This document shows positions 34,338 through 43,762 of a stretch of 64,000 nt of DNA, in pieces. Numbering within the stretch: the first letter of the stretch is position 1; every line of letters starts with the position of its first letter. Source of the DNA: Bryobacterales bacterium (GTDB lineage Bacteria; Acidobacteriota; Terriglobia; Bryobacterales; UBA6623); contig JAJDTX010000070.1 of assembly GCA_022826925.1 (NCBI GenBank), forward strand, positions 43,786-107,785. Reading direction: 5' to 3'. The notes under the pieces were generated by a model. The model did no database searches and was not told the origin of the DNA. It worked only from the letters and a program-made list of their open reading frames with translations. The translations under genes and the position numbers were made by a program.

Positions 34338-34595
34338 TCAAGCCCCATTGTGCTGCCTGATCCACTCGCGAAGGGCTTTGTCAATGCGAGTCTGCCACCC
34401 GCGTCCTCCCAACTTGAAGTAGTCGATAACGTCAGGCGAAAGGCGGATGGTGGTCGACACTTTTGGCCTAGCAACGGGCGGCCGACCGCGACGGACCGCA
34501 GCCTTGGTAAACTTCTCCGGCCAGCCGTCAGCGGACAGATCCGGCGCGTCGTCCCTACCCAAACCTTGGGGCGTAGAGTGCTTGTTCTCGTCCAT
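34338..34595 (-). CDS. BrnA-family antitoxin
   Basis: 85 residues. The C-terminal half VSTTIRLSPDVIDYFKLGGRGWQTRIDKALREWI is the ribbon-helix-helix DNA-binding region of BrnA. The N-terminal part would contact the toxin. BrnA neutralises the BrnT ribonuclease and represses the operon. Here the toxin gene immediately upstream (overlapping by 41 nt) carries a frameshift, so the antitoxin may be an orphan that still binds DNA. Confidence 0.8.
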   Translation of the reverse strand: MDENKHSTPQGLGRDDAPDLSADGWPEKFTKAAVRRGRPPVARPKVSTTIRLSPDVIDYFKLGGRGWQTRIDKALREWIRQHNGA

Positions 34596-34822
34596 TTGCT
34601 TGCCTCACGCCGATAACGCGACAGCTGTGGTTGTTTGGAGTCCAGAATCACCATCCTCTCTTCGAGCGACCCAACCGTGATGAAGCGATCATCGCCATAG
34701 TCCCGACGGTTGTCTGCGACAGTCAGCGTGGCACCTGCGAACACTTCGTCAGCGCGAGCCATATCGAACCCTCTGGCATCTAATGTGGCCTCGAGCTTCG
34801 CCGCGTCGAAGTCGATCTCCAA
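34555..34822 (-). pseudogene. BrnT-type toxin gene with a frameshift
   Basis: Starting at TTG, the first 59 codons match BrnT (DFDAAKLEATLDARGFDM, then NRRDYGDDRFITVGSLEERMVIL). At about 34643-34646 the frame changes: the next frame reads WTPNNHSCRVIGVRQANGRE QALYAPRFG and stops at 34555, which is the expected BrnT end. The two halves are in different frames, so the ribonuclease is probably not made intact. A sequencing error cannot be excluded. Confidence 0.7.
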
Positions 34823-34981
34823 GATTTATTGTTACTACAGTTAATCGGATTGTCCAAGTCGAGGCCGGGGCCATAGTCCGGCATGCACCGTCCCTCCTCG
34901 CGACACGCGGCCGACGAGCCGATGTCGAGAAGAATAGTTGAGGGAGGATTAATGCACCCCGCGTTTCCTTTACAGATCCCC

Positions 34982-35018
34982 GAGCCTGCGCCATGCTAAT
35001 GGGCATGCGAAGGGCGTT
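34982..35018 (+). repeat. Direct repeat copy 2 (start region of the sulfatase gene)
   Basis: Second copy of the 37-base repeat described at 34262-34298. It covers three candidate ATG codons (34993, 34999, 35005) and the first codons of the signal peptide. Confidence 0.75.
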
Positions 35019-36411
35019 GCTGGCCATCCTGATCTGCGCGGCCTGCTCTGCCCCCGATGCTGGTGTCGCCCCGGCCGGGGAGCAACAGCCGCCCAACTTC
35101 GTGGTCATCCTAGCGGACGATCTGGGCTACGCCGATGTCGGGTTCCAAGGGCTGCAGGACTTTGCAACACCTAACATCGATCGTCTTGCGGCTAGGGGTG
35201 TCCGCTTCACTAACGCCTATGTAAGCCACCCCTACTGCAGCCCGTCGCGGGCCGGGCTGCTAACCGGGCGCTACCAGCATCGCTTCGGCCACGTCCACAA
35301 TCCGAAATTCCGCGCCGGAGAAGGCCTGCCTCTGAGCGAGACGCTACTGCCTCAAGCCCTCGCCGAGGCTGGCTACGTGAGCGGCATCGTCGGAAAGTGG
35401 CATCTGGGTGACGCCCCCAGATTCCACCCCGTGGAGCGTGGGTTTGACGAATTCTTCGGCTTGCTCGGCGGCGGTCACGACTACTTCAAGTCGGCCGGCG
35501 CCGACGCCGGGGAGTACTTGATCCGTCTCGAAGCGCATGGCGAGCCGGTCCCCGTGGAAGGCTACCTGACCGAACAGCTCACCGAGGCAGCGCTGGACTT
35601 CGTCCGGCGCCGCGCAGGACATCCGTTCTTCCTGTACTTGTCGTACAACGCTCCCCACGGCCCCTTGCAGGCGCCGCCAGAATTGCTGGACCGGGTCAAC
35701 TCTATCGGCGACCCACGGCGACAGACCTATGCCGCGATGGTGACATCGCTGGATGACGGCGTCGGAGAGGTGCTCGCCCTGCTCGAGGAGCTTGGCATCA
35801 GCGAGGGCACGATGGTCTTCTTCCTGAGCGACAATGGCGGCCCCACGCCGGCCAATGCCTCCGACAATACTCCGCTGCGGGCGACCAAGGGCACAGTCTA
35901 CGAGGGCGGGGTGCGCGTACCCTTCGTGTTGGCCTGGCCGGGCCAGCTGCCAGCTGGGCGCGCCTATGACGCGCCGGTTAGCGCGCTGGACATCTTCCCC
36001 ACGGCCGTCGCGACGGCTGGGATCGAGACGCCAGCGAACCTCGATGGCGTCAACTTAGTGCCCTATCTACTCGGCACTGAGAGCGCGCCGCCGCACGAAC
36101 AGCTGTTCTGGCACTCCGACGAGGGCGAGCAATTTGCCACTCGCACCGCGGAGCACAAGCTGGTGCGCGTCCTCGACCGCGAACCCGAACTGTACGCAAT
36201 CGGGCAAGATATCTCCGAGAGCAGCCCGGTCAGCGAAGACGGCGTCCGGATCCGCGAACTCTCCGGATCGATGGAAGCGTGGCACGCCGACCATCCGCCT
36301 CCAGCTTGGCCCGGCACTCGAGGCGACCGCCCGGTGCATCCGAACACGGCCAAGGGCTTGGGGGCGGACCAAGCCGAGCTCGACGCCTGGATGGAGCGAC
36401 GGGGCAAGTAA
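34993..36411 (+). CDS. Exported type I sulfatase
   Basis: 472 residues. A hydrophobic N-terminus (MRRALLAILICAACSAP) suggests export, perhaps as a lipoprotein. The sulfatase domain has PNFVVILADDLGYADVG for metal binding, C82-S-P-S-R for formylglycine and SGIVGKWHLGD. FFLSDNGGPTPANASDNTPL and KGTVYEGGVRVPFVLAWPG complete the domain. It cleaves sulfate esters, substrate unknown. The start region is duplicated 720 bp upstream on the far side of brnTA, so this gene's promoter region was probably rearranged. ATG 34993 was kept, but 35005 gives the tidier signal peptide. Confidence 0.93.
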   Translation: MLMGMRRALLAILICAACSAPDAGVAPAGEQQPPNFVVILADDLGYADVGFQGLQDFATPNIDRLAARGVRFTNAYVSHPYCSPSRAGLLTGRYQHRFGHVHNPKFRAGEGLPLSETLLPQALAEAGYVSGIVGKWHLGDAPRFHPVERGFDEFFGLLGGGHDYFKSAGADAGEYLIRLEAHGEPVPVEGYLTEQLTEAALDFVRRRAGHPFFLYLSYNAPHGPLQAPPELLDRVNSIGDPRRQTYAAMVTSLDDGVGEVLALLEELGISEGTMVFFLSDNGGPTPANASDNTPLRATKGTVYEGGVRVPFVLAWPGQLPAGRAYDAPVSALDIFPTAVATAGIETPANLDGVNLVPYLLGTESAPPHEQLFWHSDEGEQFATRTAEHKLVRVLDREPELYAIGQDISESSPVSEDGVRIRELSGSMEAWHADHPPPAWPGTRGDRPVHPNTAKGLGADQAELDAWMERRGK

Positions 36412-36476
36412 CCCCGAATCACACGAGCCGACCGGCAGCCGACCGGGTCCGAGTTTCCCGGTGATTCTCCGCCGGG

Positions 36477-39400
36477 TCAGAACTGCACTCTGAGCCCGAC
36501 CTGCGCGCGTCGGGTGTCGCCGAGCCCGCTTCGCAACGACCCATCGAAATTGAAGAGGAGCGAGCCGACCGCGGGATCGACGAAATTGTCGGCGTTCGTC
36601 AGGTTGAACACCTCGAATACCGGCTCGAAATAGGCGTGATCGCGGATCGAGAAACGCCTTGACAGGCGCAGGTCCCATGTGAAGAATTCGTTCTGGCGCC
36701 GCAGCGTATTGCGCCGCAGGATCGAGCCGTCCGCGCAGATCCTGTCCGAGGGCTGCGCTGCCCTGACGCCCGGATCCGAGCATTGCCCGGACACAGGCGA
36801 GGGGGACAGGTAGCGGACGATGTGGCTGAGCTGGATCCCCCAGCCGAGGGTGGCCAGAAAGTATCCGCTGACCTGGTGGCGCCGGTCTCGGTCAGACCAG
36901 CCGAACTCCGGCTCGAGATTGCCGGCGTGAGCGTAGCGGAACACGAACGGGTCACGCTCGTTGTCGTCGTCGGAGCGATCAAAGGCCAGGGTGTAGTGCG
37001 CCTCGAACGCCACCGGGCGCCCTCGGATGTTGCCTCGGCCGCGCAGCCCGGCCGTCAGGGCGTGGTAGCGCGATCTCGCGCTGCTCTCGGCGACGGTGAG
37101 CGTGTTGATGCCGCCTCCCGACGGATGCGTGCCGATGCCGAACGGTGTCCCGAAGGCTGCATCGTTGCGGTTGACGAATCGGAACAGGTGGTCCGTGCGG
37201 GCGTGGATGTATCCGGCGTTGGCCGCAATCCCCTGCCCGAGGTCGCGTTCGAGGCTGACCTTGGAGGACCAGGTTCGAGGCAGTTCCAAGTTGCGGTCGG
37301 CTACGTGGATGTCGGGCAGGAACGGGGCTGCCCCGGAGGCATCGAGCTGGCGGTCGACCGCGGGGACAGGACCAAGCCCCGGCACCGCGCTGCTGCGGAA
37401 GAGCGTCTGCTGGAACGCGCCGTTGGTGGACCGGTGCTGGGCAAACACCAGCATCGGAATCCTCGCCACGTACGAGCCGGCGTTGGCGCGCAGCACGGTA
37501 CGGCCGTCGCCGGAGAGATCCCACGCCAGCCCGAGGCGCGGCTGGAGATTGTCGAGGTCGTCCGGGATCCGGCCGTCCGAAGGGAACCTAGGATCGTCCA
37601 GGTACGGTCCGAAGAACGCGTCGGCGGGTTCTACGAAGACGTCCGGGTGCCAGGTTCCGTCCCAGCGCAGCCCGAGGTCCAGCGTAACGCGCTTGTGCGG
37701 CTGCCACGAATCCTGCACGAACAGGCCCGTTTCGTGGACCTGAAACGACTGATGGCCGAGGCGCTCGGAAGGGACTCCGGAAACTGTCGCCGACTGCAGG
37801 TAGAGCAGGACGGGCCCGCTGACCTCAGCGCCGGACGGGCATGCTCCGATGGCGCTGGCGGATCCGTCAGTGCAGGTGACATAGCTATCGCCGTGCGTGA
37901 CGAAGCCGATGAAGCCCGGGACCGAATCGAACACGTAGCGGCTGTTCGCGAATCCGATGAACTGCTGCTCGACAGAAGTCCGGTTGTATTCCACCCCGGC
38001 CTTTACGAGGTGGCTCCCGGTGGCAAACGAAATGTTGTCGACCACCTGCAGGCGGGTATCGAACGCCGGCTTGATCGGAAGGAAGAACGGCAGCCCGATA
38101 CGGAATCCGTCCACGAAGTCCATCGCGATGTCCGGAAACGGTCGCCCGCCAAGTTCGGCGAACTGAGGCGGTCCCGGCAACCCCGCTCCGGGAATCAGCG
38201 GCCCCTGATACCAGCGCGGCCGGTCTTCTCGCGCCACCTGCACGCGGAATTCATTGGACACGGCGTTGGTCAGCAGCGAGCGCAAACTCCCATTGACCGC
38301 GTGCGAGCGGTCGCCTTCGATCCCGTTCGCCGACGCGCCCCACGAATCGACGTCGAACGTTCCGTTCACCTGCTCCGACCAGGTGTAGTTGTACTTGACG
38401 GAGGCTTGGTGCCGATCGTCGATATTGAGGTCCAGCTTGGTCAGCAGAGCTCGCGCGCCGTCGGTGCGGCGGATCGGCCCGAACTCGTCGTCGAACAGGC
38501 CCGGCCAGCGCGTCTGCAGGAAATCCTCCAGCATCCTCAGGTTTTCCGGGCCGGCCACCTGCCGGTTTGCCTGCTTGGTCTCGGCGCCGGCCTGCTGGTC
38601 ATAGGCCAGAAAGTAGAACACCCGGTCCCGCGCGACGGGACCGCCCAAGGTCGCGCCAACCTGATTCCGGTAGAAGTCGGGCCGACCGCCCCCGCGCGTC
38701 GCGGGAAACGGGGCGGCGATCTCGTCCCACTGCCCGAAGTAGTGGGCCGTGCCGTTGACCTCGTTGGTCCCCGACTTGGTGATCACGTTGACAAAGCCCC
38801 CCGAGGAGCGGCCGAACTCGGCGGTGGCACCCTGATTGACCACTACCAGTTCCTCGATGGCGTCTTGGTTGAACGTGAAAGCCGGCCGCTGGCCGCCGCG
38901 CTGCTCCCCGAAAAACGGGTTGTTGAAGTCCGCGCCGTCGACGATGAAATTGTTGAAGATACCCCGCTGGCCGCTGATATTCAATTCGTCGCCGTCCGGT
39001 CCCTGCGAGATCGCCGTGCCCGGCGTGAGCAGGGTCATGTTCATGAAGTTGCGGCCGTTGCTCGGAAGTCCATAGACGACGTCCTCCCGCATCCGTTGCG
39101 AACTGGTCACATCCGCGGTGTCAAGCGTCGAAGGCAATTCGCTGACTACCGTGACAGTCTCAGTCGTCACGAGCCGGAGGTCGACCGCCAGGTCGAGCGT
39201 TTCCCCGACTCGCAGCGTGATTCCCTCGATGCGCTCGGTGCTAAATCCGGGGGTCGGGGCCGTTACGGTCAGATCGTAGGTGCCGGGCGGCAGCAGGGGG
39301 CGTACAAAGGTCCCGGAAGCGGAGGTCTCCACGCGGGTCAGCAGGTCGGTCTCGCGGTGCCGCGCAGCAACCAAGGCGCCGGGCAGCGGGTCGCCCGCCG

Positions 39401-39632
39401 GATCGCGTACCGTGCCGCGAATGACGCCGGTCGTCGCCCCCGCTTGGGCCGCAAGCCGCGACACGTTCAGGTGGAAGAGCGCCGTTCCCACCAATGCCAA
39501 GAACAACCCCCGAACGAGACAGGAGCGGAGGCAGGGAGATATGCCAGTCCGAACGCGTCGGCCTCGCAAGGGGAGCAAGGAGGGCCGGGAGCCCGGAGGC
39601 CACTGCCTGAAACCCGCGGACACCGGCTTCAA
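36477..39632 (-). CDS. Second Oar-type TonB-dependent receptor
   Basis: About 1051 residues if the TTG 6 nt after a TATAAT box is the start. The frame is open to 39779 and an ATG at 39665 is possible, but that would put the TATAAT box inside the gene. A hydrophobic segment (LVRGLFLALVGTALFHLNV) is followed by a carboxypeptidase-like domain (GVIRGTVRDPAGDPLPGALVA). The plug comes next (GLPSNGRNFMNMTLLTPG, NQDAIEELVVVNQGATAEFG), then a large barrel ending AQVGLRVQF. It should import bulky nutrients. Start uncertain by up to 50 codons. Confidence 0.88.
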   Translation of the reverse strand: MKPVSAGFRQWPPGSRPSLLPLRGRRVRTGISPCLRSCLVRGLFLALVGTALFHLNVSRLAAQAGATTGVIRGTVRDPAGDPLPGALVAARHRETDLLTRVETSASGTFVRPLLPPGTYDLTVTAPTPGFSTERIEGITLRVGETLDLAVDLRLVTTETVTVVSELPSTLDTADVTSSQRMREDVVYGLPSNGRNFMNMTLLTPGTAISQGPDGDELNISGQRGIFNNFIVDGADFNNPFFGEQRGGQRPAFTFNQDAIEELVVVNQGATAEFGRSSGGFVNVITKSGTNEVNGTAHYFGQWDEIAAPFPATRGGGRPDFYRNQVGATLGGPVARDRVFYFLAYDQQAGAETKQANRQVAGPENLRMLEDFLQTRWPGLFDDEFGPIRRTDGARALLTKLDLNIDDRHQASVKYNYTWSEQVNGTFDVDSWGASANGIEGDRSHAVNGSLRSLLTNAVSNEFRVQVAREDRPRWYQGPLIPGAGLPGPPQFAELGGRPFPDIAMDFVDGFRIGLPFFLPIKPAFDTRLQVVDNISFATGSHLVKAGVEYNRTSVEQQFIGFANSRYVFDSVPGFIGFVTHGDSYVTCTDGSASAIGACPSGAEVSGPVLLYLQSATVSGVPSERLGHQSFQVHETGLFVQDSWQPHKRVTLDLGLRWDGTWHPDVFVEPADAFFGPYLDDPRFPSDGRIPDDLDNLQPRLGLAWDLSGDGRTVLRANAGSYVARIPMLVFAQHRSTNGAFQQTLFRSSAVPGLGPVPAVDRQLDASGAAPFLPDIHVADRNLELPRTWSSKVSLERDLGQGIAANAGYIHARTDHLFRFVNRNDAAFGTPFGIGTHPSGGGINTLTVAESSARSRYHALTAGLRGRGNIRGRPVAFEAHYTLAFDRSDDDNERDPFVFRYAHAGNLEPEFGWSDRDRRHQVSGYFLATLGWGIQLSHIVRYLSPSPVSGQCSDPGVRAAQPSDRICADGSILRRNTLRRQNEFFTWDLRLSRRFSIRDHAYFEPVFEVFNLTNADNFVDPAVGSLLFNFDGSLRSGLGDTRRAQVGLRVQF

Positions 39633-39638
39633 AGCGGG

Positions 39639-39644
39639 ATTATA
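39639..39644 (-). promoter_or_regulatory. TATAAT -10 box of the second Oar receptor gene
   Basis: Perfect TATAAT on the minus strand followed by CCCGCT and then TTG. The geometry is almost the same as at purS (TATAAT-N5-TTG), which supports a leaderless start. Confidence 0.45.
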
Positions 39645-39919
39645 GCGGATGGCATCCAAGAGCATCCCGTCAGGCGTCCGGCGGCCCCGACCGTCTGCCG
39701 CCTCAGAAGTCACTGCAACAGCTAGCGTTCCGGCCGTACGCAGAGCCGGTTCGCTGCTAGGTGATGCGGCAATGGCCATCCTCGGCGCAGTTGCTGGCCG
39801 ATGCGGGAGAGCGGCCAGGCCGGCCGGGCGCGGCGCAATGCCAGCGCCGGAGGTCGCATCGCCGCGTGATCCGCCATCGATTCACTCGTTATACTGTCGC
39901 GGTAGGGGAACACGGCGGA

Positions 39920-42304
39920 ATGGGGCATCCCATCCAGTTCGCCGACCGTCAGAGCAAGGGGCACATCGGCTCGTTCAAACTGTCGGCGAGCCGAATCGCG
40001 AGCTGCGCATTCGGCGCGGTCGTCTTGTCGCTGCCCTCGCTTCCGGCAACTACGCCTGTCGAGTTGGCCGAAGCGGCCAAGTCCATCATCGACACCCACT
40101 GCACGGCCTGCCACGGGCAGGCGCGCATGTCGGGGCTTGACCTTCGCAGCGCAGCGAGCGCGCTCGCGGGCGGCACGCGGGGGCCCGCCGTCACCCCTGG
40201 AGACGCTGCCGCGAGCTTGTTGGTGCGTGCAGTGAGAGGAACCGGAGAGCTTTCCATGCCGCCCGGGGACTCTCGGCTGTCTGACCAACAGATCGATGCC
40301 CTCGAAGATTGGATCAACGCCGGGGCCCGGTGGCCAGAAACTGCCCCCGGAGATGATACTCACACTTGGTGGTCGTTCAAGCGTCCCGTCCCTCAGGCAG
40401 TGCCGGAGCTGGCCGACGATGGCTGGGTGCAGAACCCGATCGACGCCTTCGTGCTGGCCAAGCTGAGCGAGCAGGGCCTGCGTCCGGCCGAGCCCGCTTC
40501 CCGCAGCGTCCTCGCTCGCCGCGCCTACTTTGACTTGCACGGCCTGCCGCCAACCCCGGAAGCGGTTCAGGAGTTTGTCGAAGACAGCTCCCCGGATGCC
40601 TACGAGAAGCTGATCGACCGGCTGCTGGAGTCGGAGCGATACGGGGAGCGCTGGGGCCGCTACTGGCTCGACCTAGTGCGGTACGCGGACACGTCCGGCT
40701 TCGAGACAGACCACTTCTACACCACCGCATGGCGCTACCGGGATTACGTGATCGAGTCGTTCAATCGTGACAAGCCCTATGACACGTTCGTGCGCGAGCA
40801 GATCGCCGCCGACGAGCTGTGGCCGACCGACATGGACTTGGAAGGAACGCTCAATCTGCCGGAAGAGAAGCGCCGGAACGTCCACCGCCGGATCGGCACC
40901 AGCTTGTTCACGCTGGGAGCCTTCCCCGTCGAATACACCTATTACGGCGACCTGTACCGCGCCGAGTGGCGCGCCGAGGCCGTCGATACGATCGGATCGG
41001 CGCTCCTCGGCCTGACCCTGGAGTGCGCGCGCTGCCACGACCACAAGTCCGATCCGGTCAGCCAGCGCGAATACTACGGGCTGACGGCGTTCTTCGCAGG
41101 CAGCGTGGAAGCGCAAATACCGCTGGTGAGCCTGTACGACGTGCAGACAAACACGCGCTCGTTCCCCCTGCTCGAGCAGGCCCGAGTCCTCAAGCGCATG
41201 ACCAAGGCGACCCAGAGGGGCTTGAGCCCGGAGCAGCGGGGCGAGATGCTCAAGCGCCTCGGCGAGGCCTACCTGAACGCTCCGGATCCCTACCCGAGCG
41301 CCAAGGTCTTGGGGCACGAGGAGACCGTGCCCGAAACCTACGTGCTGTCCCACGGGGATTTCCGGCAGAAAGGCGAGTTGGTCAAGCCCGGATTCCCGGC
41401 GGCCCTGCCGGATGGCCCGCCGCTCGACGAGCCGGAGGGCGTCCGGTTCGTGCCGCGCCGCCGCGCCGCCCTCGCCGAGTGGCTGACCTCGGATCAGCAG
41501 CCGTTGCTGGGCCGCGTCATGGCGAACCGCATCTGGCAACACCACTTCGGGCGGGGATTGGTGCGCACTCCCAACGATTTCGGCCGCCACGGCGAGGCCC
41601 CCACCCATCCGGAGTTGCTGGACTGGCTCGCGCTGGAGTTTGCCCGCAGCGGCTGGAGCATCAAGGCGATGCACCGCCAGGTGATGCTCTCCAGCACCTA
41701 CCGCGCGGCCAGCGTGGCGAGCGAGCGGAGCATCGCCCGCGATCCGGACAACCGCTTGCTGGGGCGCATGAACCGGCGCCGGCTGGATGCGGACGCCATC
41801 CGCGATTCGATCCTTGCAGTCTCCGGGACCTTAAACCTGAAGATGGGCGGCGTGGGCGTGATCCCGCCTCTGACCAGCGAGGAAATCCTGGCTGCCCGCA
41901 CGCCGCGCATGTGGCCCGCCAACCCGGATCCGTCCGAGCACTCCCGCCGGAGCGTCTACCTGCAAGTCAAGCGCTCCATGGCCGTCCCCATGTTGCAGAT
42001 CTTCGACGCGCCCGACACCGCTCGCAGCTGTGCCCGCCGCGAGACCTCGACCGTGGCCCCGCAAGCGCTGGCCATGATGAACAGCTCGTTCGTGCTGGAG
42101 CAAGCCGACCATTTCGCGGCGAGGCTGCGAGACCTTGGCGGGGACGAGCTTGGCAGCCAGGTCGTCGCGGGCTGGGCCCTCGCCCTGGGCCGGCCTCCCA
42201 CAGAGGCCGAGCGTCAGACCGCCCTCGACTTCCTCGGGCGGAACTCCCTGCCGCAACTGTGCCTGATGCTGTTCAATATGAATGAGTTTGTGTATGTGGA
42301 CTGA
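39920..42304 (+). CDS. Planctomycete-type cytochrome c / DUF1549 / DUF1553 protein
   Basis: 794 residues. After a membrane/signal segment (IASCAFGAVVLSLPSL) comes the cytochrome c-like domain with C61-T-A-C64-H65 and a methionine-containing loop (LSMPPGDSRLSDQQ). DUF1549 follows (YGERWGRYWLDLVRYADTSG) with a second CxxCH, ECARCHDHKSDP. DUF1553 comes last (VMANRIWQHHFGRGLVRTPNDFG, then STVAPQALAMMNSSFV). The reaction is unknown; such proteins are always found with DUF1501 partners. TATACT at 39890-39895 is a likely -10. The gene overlaps the DUF1501 gene by 23 nt. Confidence 0.9.
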   Translation: MGHPIQFADRQSKGHIGSFKLSASRIASCAFGAVVLSLPSLPATTPVELAEAAKSIIDTHCTACHGQARMSGLDLRSAASALAGGTRGPAVTPGDAAASLLVRAVRGTGELSMPPGDSRLSDQQIDALEDWINAGARWPETAPGDDTHTWWSFKRPVPQAVPELADDGWVQNPIDAFVLAKLSEQGLRPAEPASRSVLARRAYFDLHGLPPTPEAVQEFVEDSSPDAYEKLIDRLLESERYGERWGRYWLDLVRYADTSGFETDHFYTTAWRYRDYVIESFNRDKPYDTFVREQIAADELWPTDMDLEGTLNLPEEKRRNVHRRIGTSLFTLGAFPVEYTYYGDLYRAEWRAEAVDTIGSALLGLTLECARCHDHKSDPVSQREYYGLTAFFAGSVEAQIPLVSLYDVQTNTRSFPLLEQARVLKRMTKATQRGLSPEQRGEMLKRLGEAYLNAPDPYPSAKVLGHEETVPETYVLSHGDFRQKGELVKPGFPAALPDGPPLDEPEGVRFVPRRRAALAEWLTSDQQPLLGRVMANRIWQHHFGRGLVRTPNDFGRHGEAPTHPELLDWLALEFARSGWSIKAMHRQVMLSSTYRAASVASERSIARDPDNRLLGRMNRRRLDADAIRDSILAVSGTLNLKMGGVGVIPPLTSEEILAARTPRMWPANPDPSEHSRRSVYLQVKRSMAVPMLQIFDAPDTARSCARRETSTVAPQALAMMNSSFVLEQADHFAARLRDLGGDELGSQVVAGWALALGRPPTEAERQTALDFLGRNSLPQLCLMLFNMNEFVYVD

Positions 42305-43721
42305 CACATCCAGGCGCGATTTCCTGCAGCGCTCGGCTCTCGGGCTCGGCTGGCTCGCTGCGCTCGACCTGTTCGCACAGTCCGGAGCGTCCGGGCAGGC
42401 GTCGCTGGCAGCGCGCCCGGCGCCGCTGCCGGCAACCGCCAAGAGCGTGATCCACCTTTTCATGCAGGGCGGCCCCAGCCACATGGATACGTTCGACCCC
42501 AAGCCGCTGCTGAACGAATTGGACGGGCAACGGCCTCCCGACAGCTTCGGCGACGAAGACTTTCAGAACGGCAAGTTTCTCCAGCGGCCGCTGCTCGGCT
42601 CCAAGCGGACGTTCAAGCGCCACGGGCAGTCCGGGCTGGAAGTGTCCGACCTGTTCCCGCACCTGGCCCGGCAAGCCGACGATCTCGCCATCCTCCGTTC
42701 CAACTTCCACGAGGGATTCACGCATTCCCAGGCACAGTTCCTGATCCACAACGGCTGGCCGCGGATTGGCCGCCCGAGCCTCGGATCGTGGGTGCTGTAC
42801 GGACTCGGCAGCGAGAACCAGAACCTGCCAGGGTTCGTCGTGCTGTTGCAAGGCGGCGTGCGTTCGGGACCCGAAGTCTACGGCGAGGGCTTCCTGCCGG
42901 CCGCCTACCAAGGCACGTCATTTCGGCCCGGACCCGATCCCATCCTTTATCTCAACCCGCCGGACGGACGGACGAGCGATCAGCAGCGGGACATGCTCGA
43001 CACGTTGCGGGGGCTGAACCGGTCGCATGCGGCGGCCCGGAACCTCGATTCCGAGCTGCTCGCCCGCATCGAGTCCTACGAGCTTGCCTTCCGAATGCAA
43101 ATGACCGCACCGGAGGCGACCGACGTCTCGGGAGAGTCGGAGGCCACCAAGCGGCTGTACGGACTCGACGATCCGGTCAGCGCGGACTTCGGCGGCCGCT
43201 GCCTGCTGGCCCGGCGGCTGGTGGAGCGGGGCGTCCGTTTCGTGCAGGTCTGGTCGGGCAACGGCAAGAACGCCATCGACTGGGACGGGCACACCGGCTG
43301 CGACCAGAACCACCTGGACCGAGCCGCCGAGACGGACAAGGCGGTAGCGGGCCTGCTGGCAGACCTCAAGTCTCGCGGCCTGCTGGAGTCGACCCTCGTC
43401 ATCTGGGGCGGCGAGTTCGGTCGCACGCCGACCTCCGACGGCGGCAAGGGCAGGACAGAGGGCCGGGACCACAACCCCTACGGCTTTACGCTCTGGATGG
43501 CGGGCGGCGGCGTGCGCGGGGGCAAGGTGATCGGCAACACCGACGAACTCGGGCTGCGAGCGGTGGAAGATCGGATCCACCTCAACGACCTGCACGCTTC
43601 GATCCTCGCGTTTCTCGGCTTGGACCACACGCAGCTCACATACCGCCACAGCGGGCGGGACTTCCGCCTGACCGACGTTGGCGGGAGCACGGCTCTGGCA
43701 GATCAGCTCAGACAGGCCTAG
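42282..43721 (+). CDS. DUF1501 protein, Tat-exported
   Basis: 479 residues. The twin-arginine signal is SRRDFLQRSALGLGWLAALD. The body has the alkaline-phosphatase-like fold of DUF1501: VIHLFMQGGPSHMDTFDPK, RRLVERGVRFVQVWSG and VIWGGEFGRTPTSDGGKGRTEGRDH. It overlaps the cytochrome c/DUF1553 gene by 23 nt, so the two are translationally coupled and probably form one periplasmic complex. An alternative ATG at 42294 would shorten the N-terminus by four residues. Function unknown; possibly a hydrolase or transferase acting on sulfated or phosphorylated glycans. Confidence 0.9.
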   Translation: MSLCMWTDTSRRDFLQRSALGLGWLAALDLFAQSGASGQASLAARPAPLPATAKSVIHLFMQGGPSHMDTFDPKPLLNELDGQRPPDSFGDEDFQNGKFLQRPLLGSKRTFKRHGQSGLEVSDLFPHLARQADDLAILRSNFHEGFTHSQAQFLIHNGWPRIGRPSLGSWVLYGLGSENQNLPGFVVLLQGGVRSGPEVYGEGFLPAAYQGTSFRPGPDPILYLNPPDGRTSDQQRDMLDTLRGLNRSHAAARNLDSELLARIESYELAFRMQMTAPEATDVSGESEATKRLYGLDDPVSADFGGRCLLARRLVERGVRFVQVWSGNGKNAIDWDGHTGCDQNHLDRAAETDKAVAGLLADLKSRGLLESTLVIWGGEFGRTPTSDGGKGRTEGRDHNPYGFTLWMAGGGVRGGKVIGNTDELGLRAVEDRIHLNDLHASILAFLGLDHTQLTYRHSGRDFRLTDVGGSTALADQLRQA

Positions 43722-43762
43722 CCCGGTCTGCTAAGCTTGCGTCCGCATCGCAGGTCTTGTCA

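Noticed and set aside
36783..39725. A 980-codon open frame opposite the second Oar receptor gene
   Set aside because: High GC content makes long antisense frames likely; the residues show no domain, and the receptor on the other strand is unmistakable. The same holds for long frames opposite the sulfatase at 3.2-5.0 kb and the first receptor.
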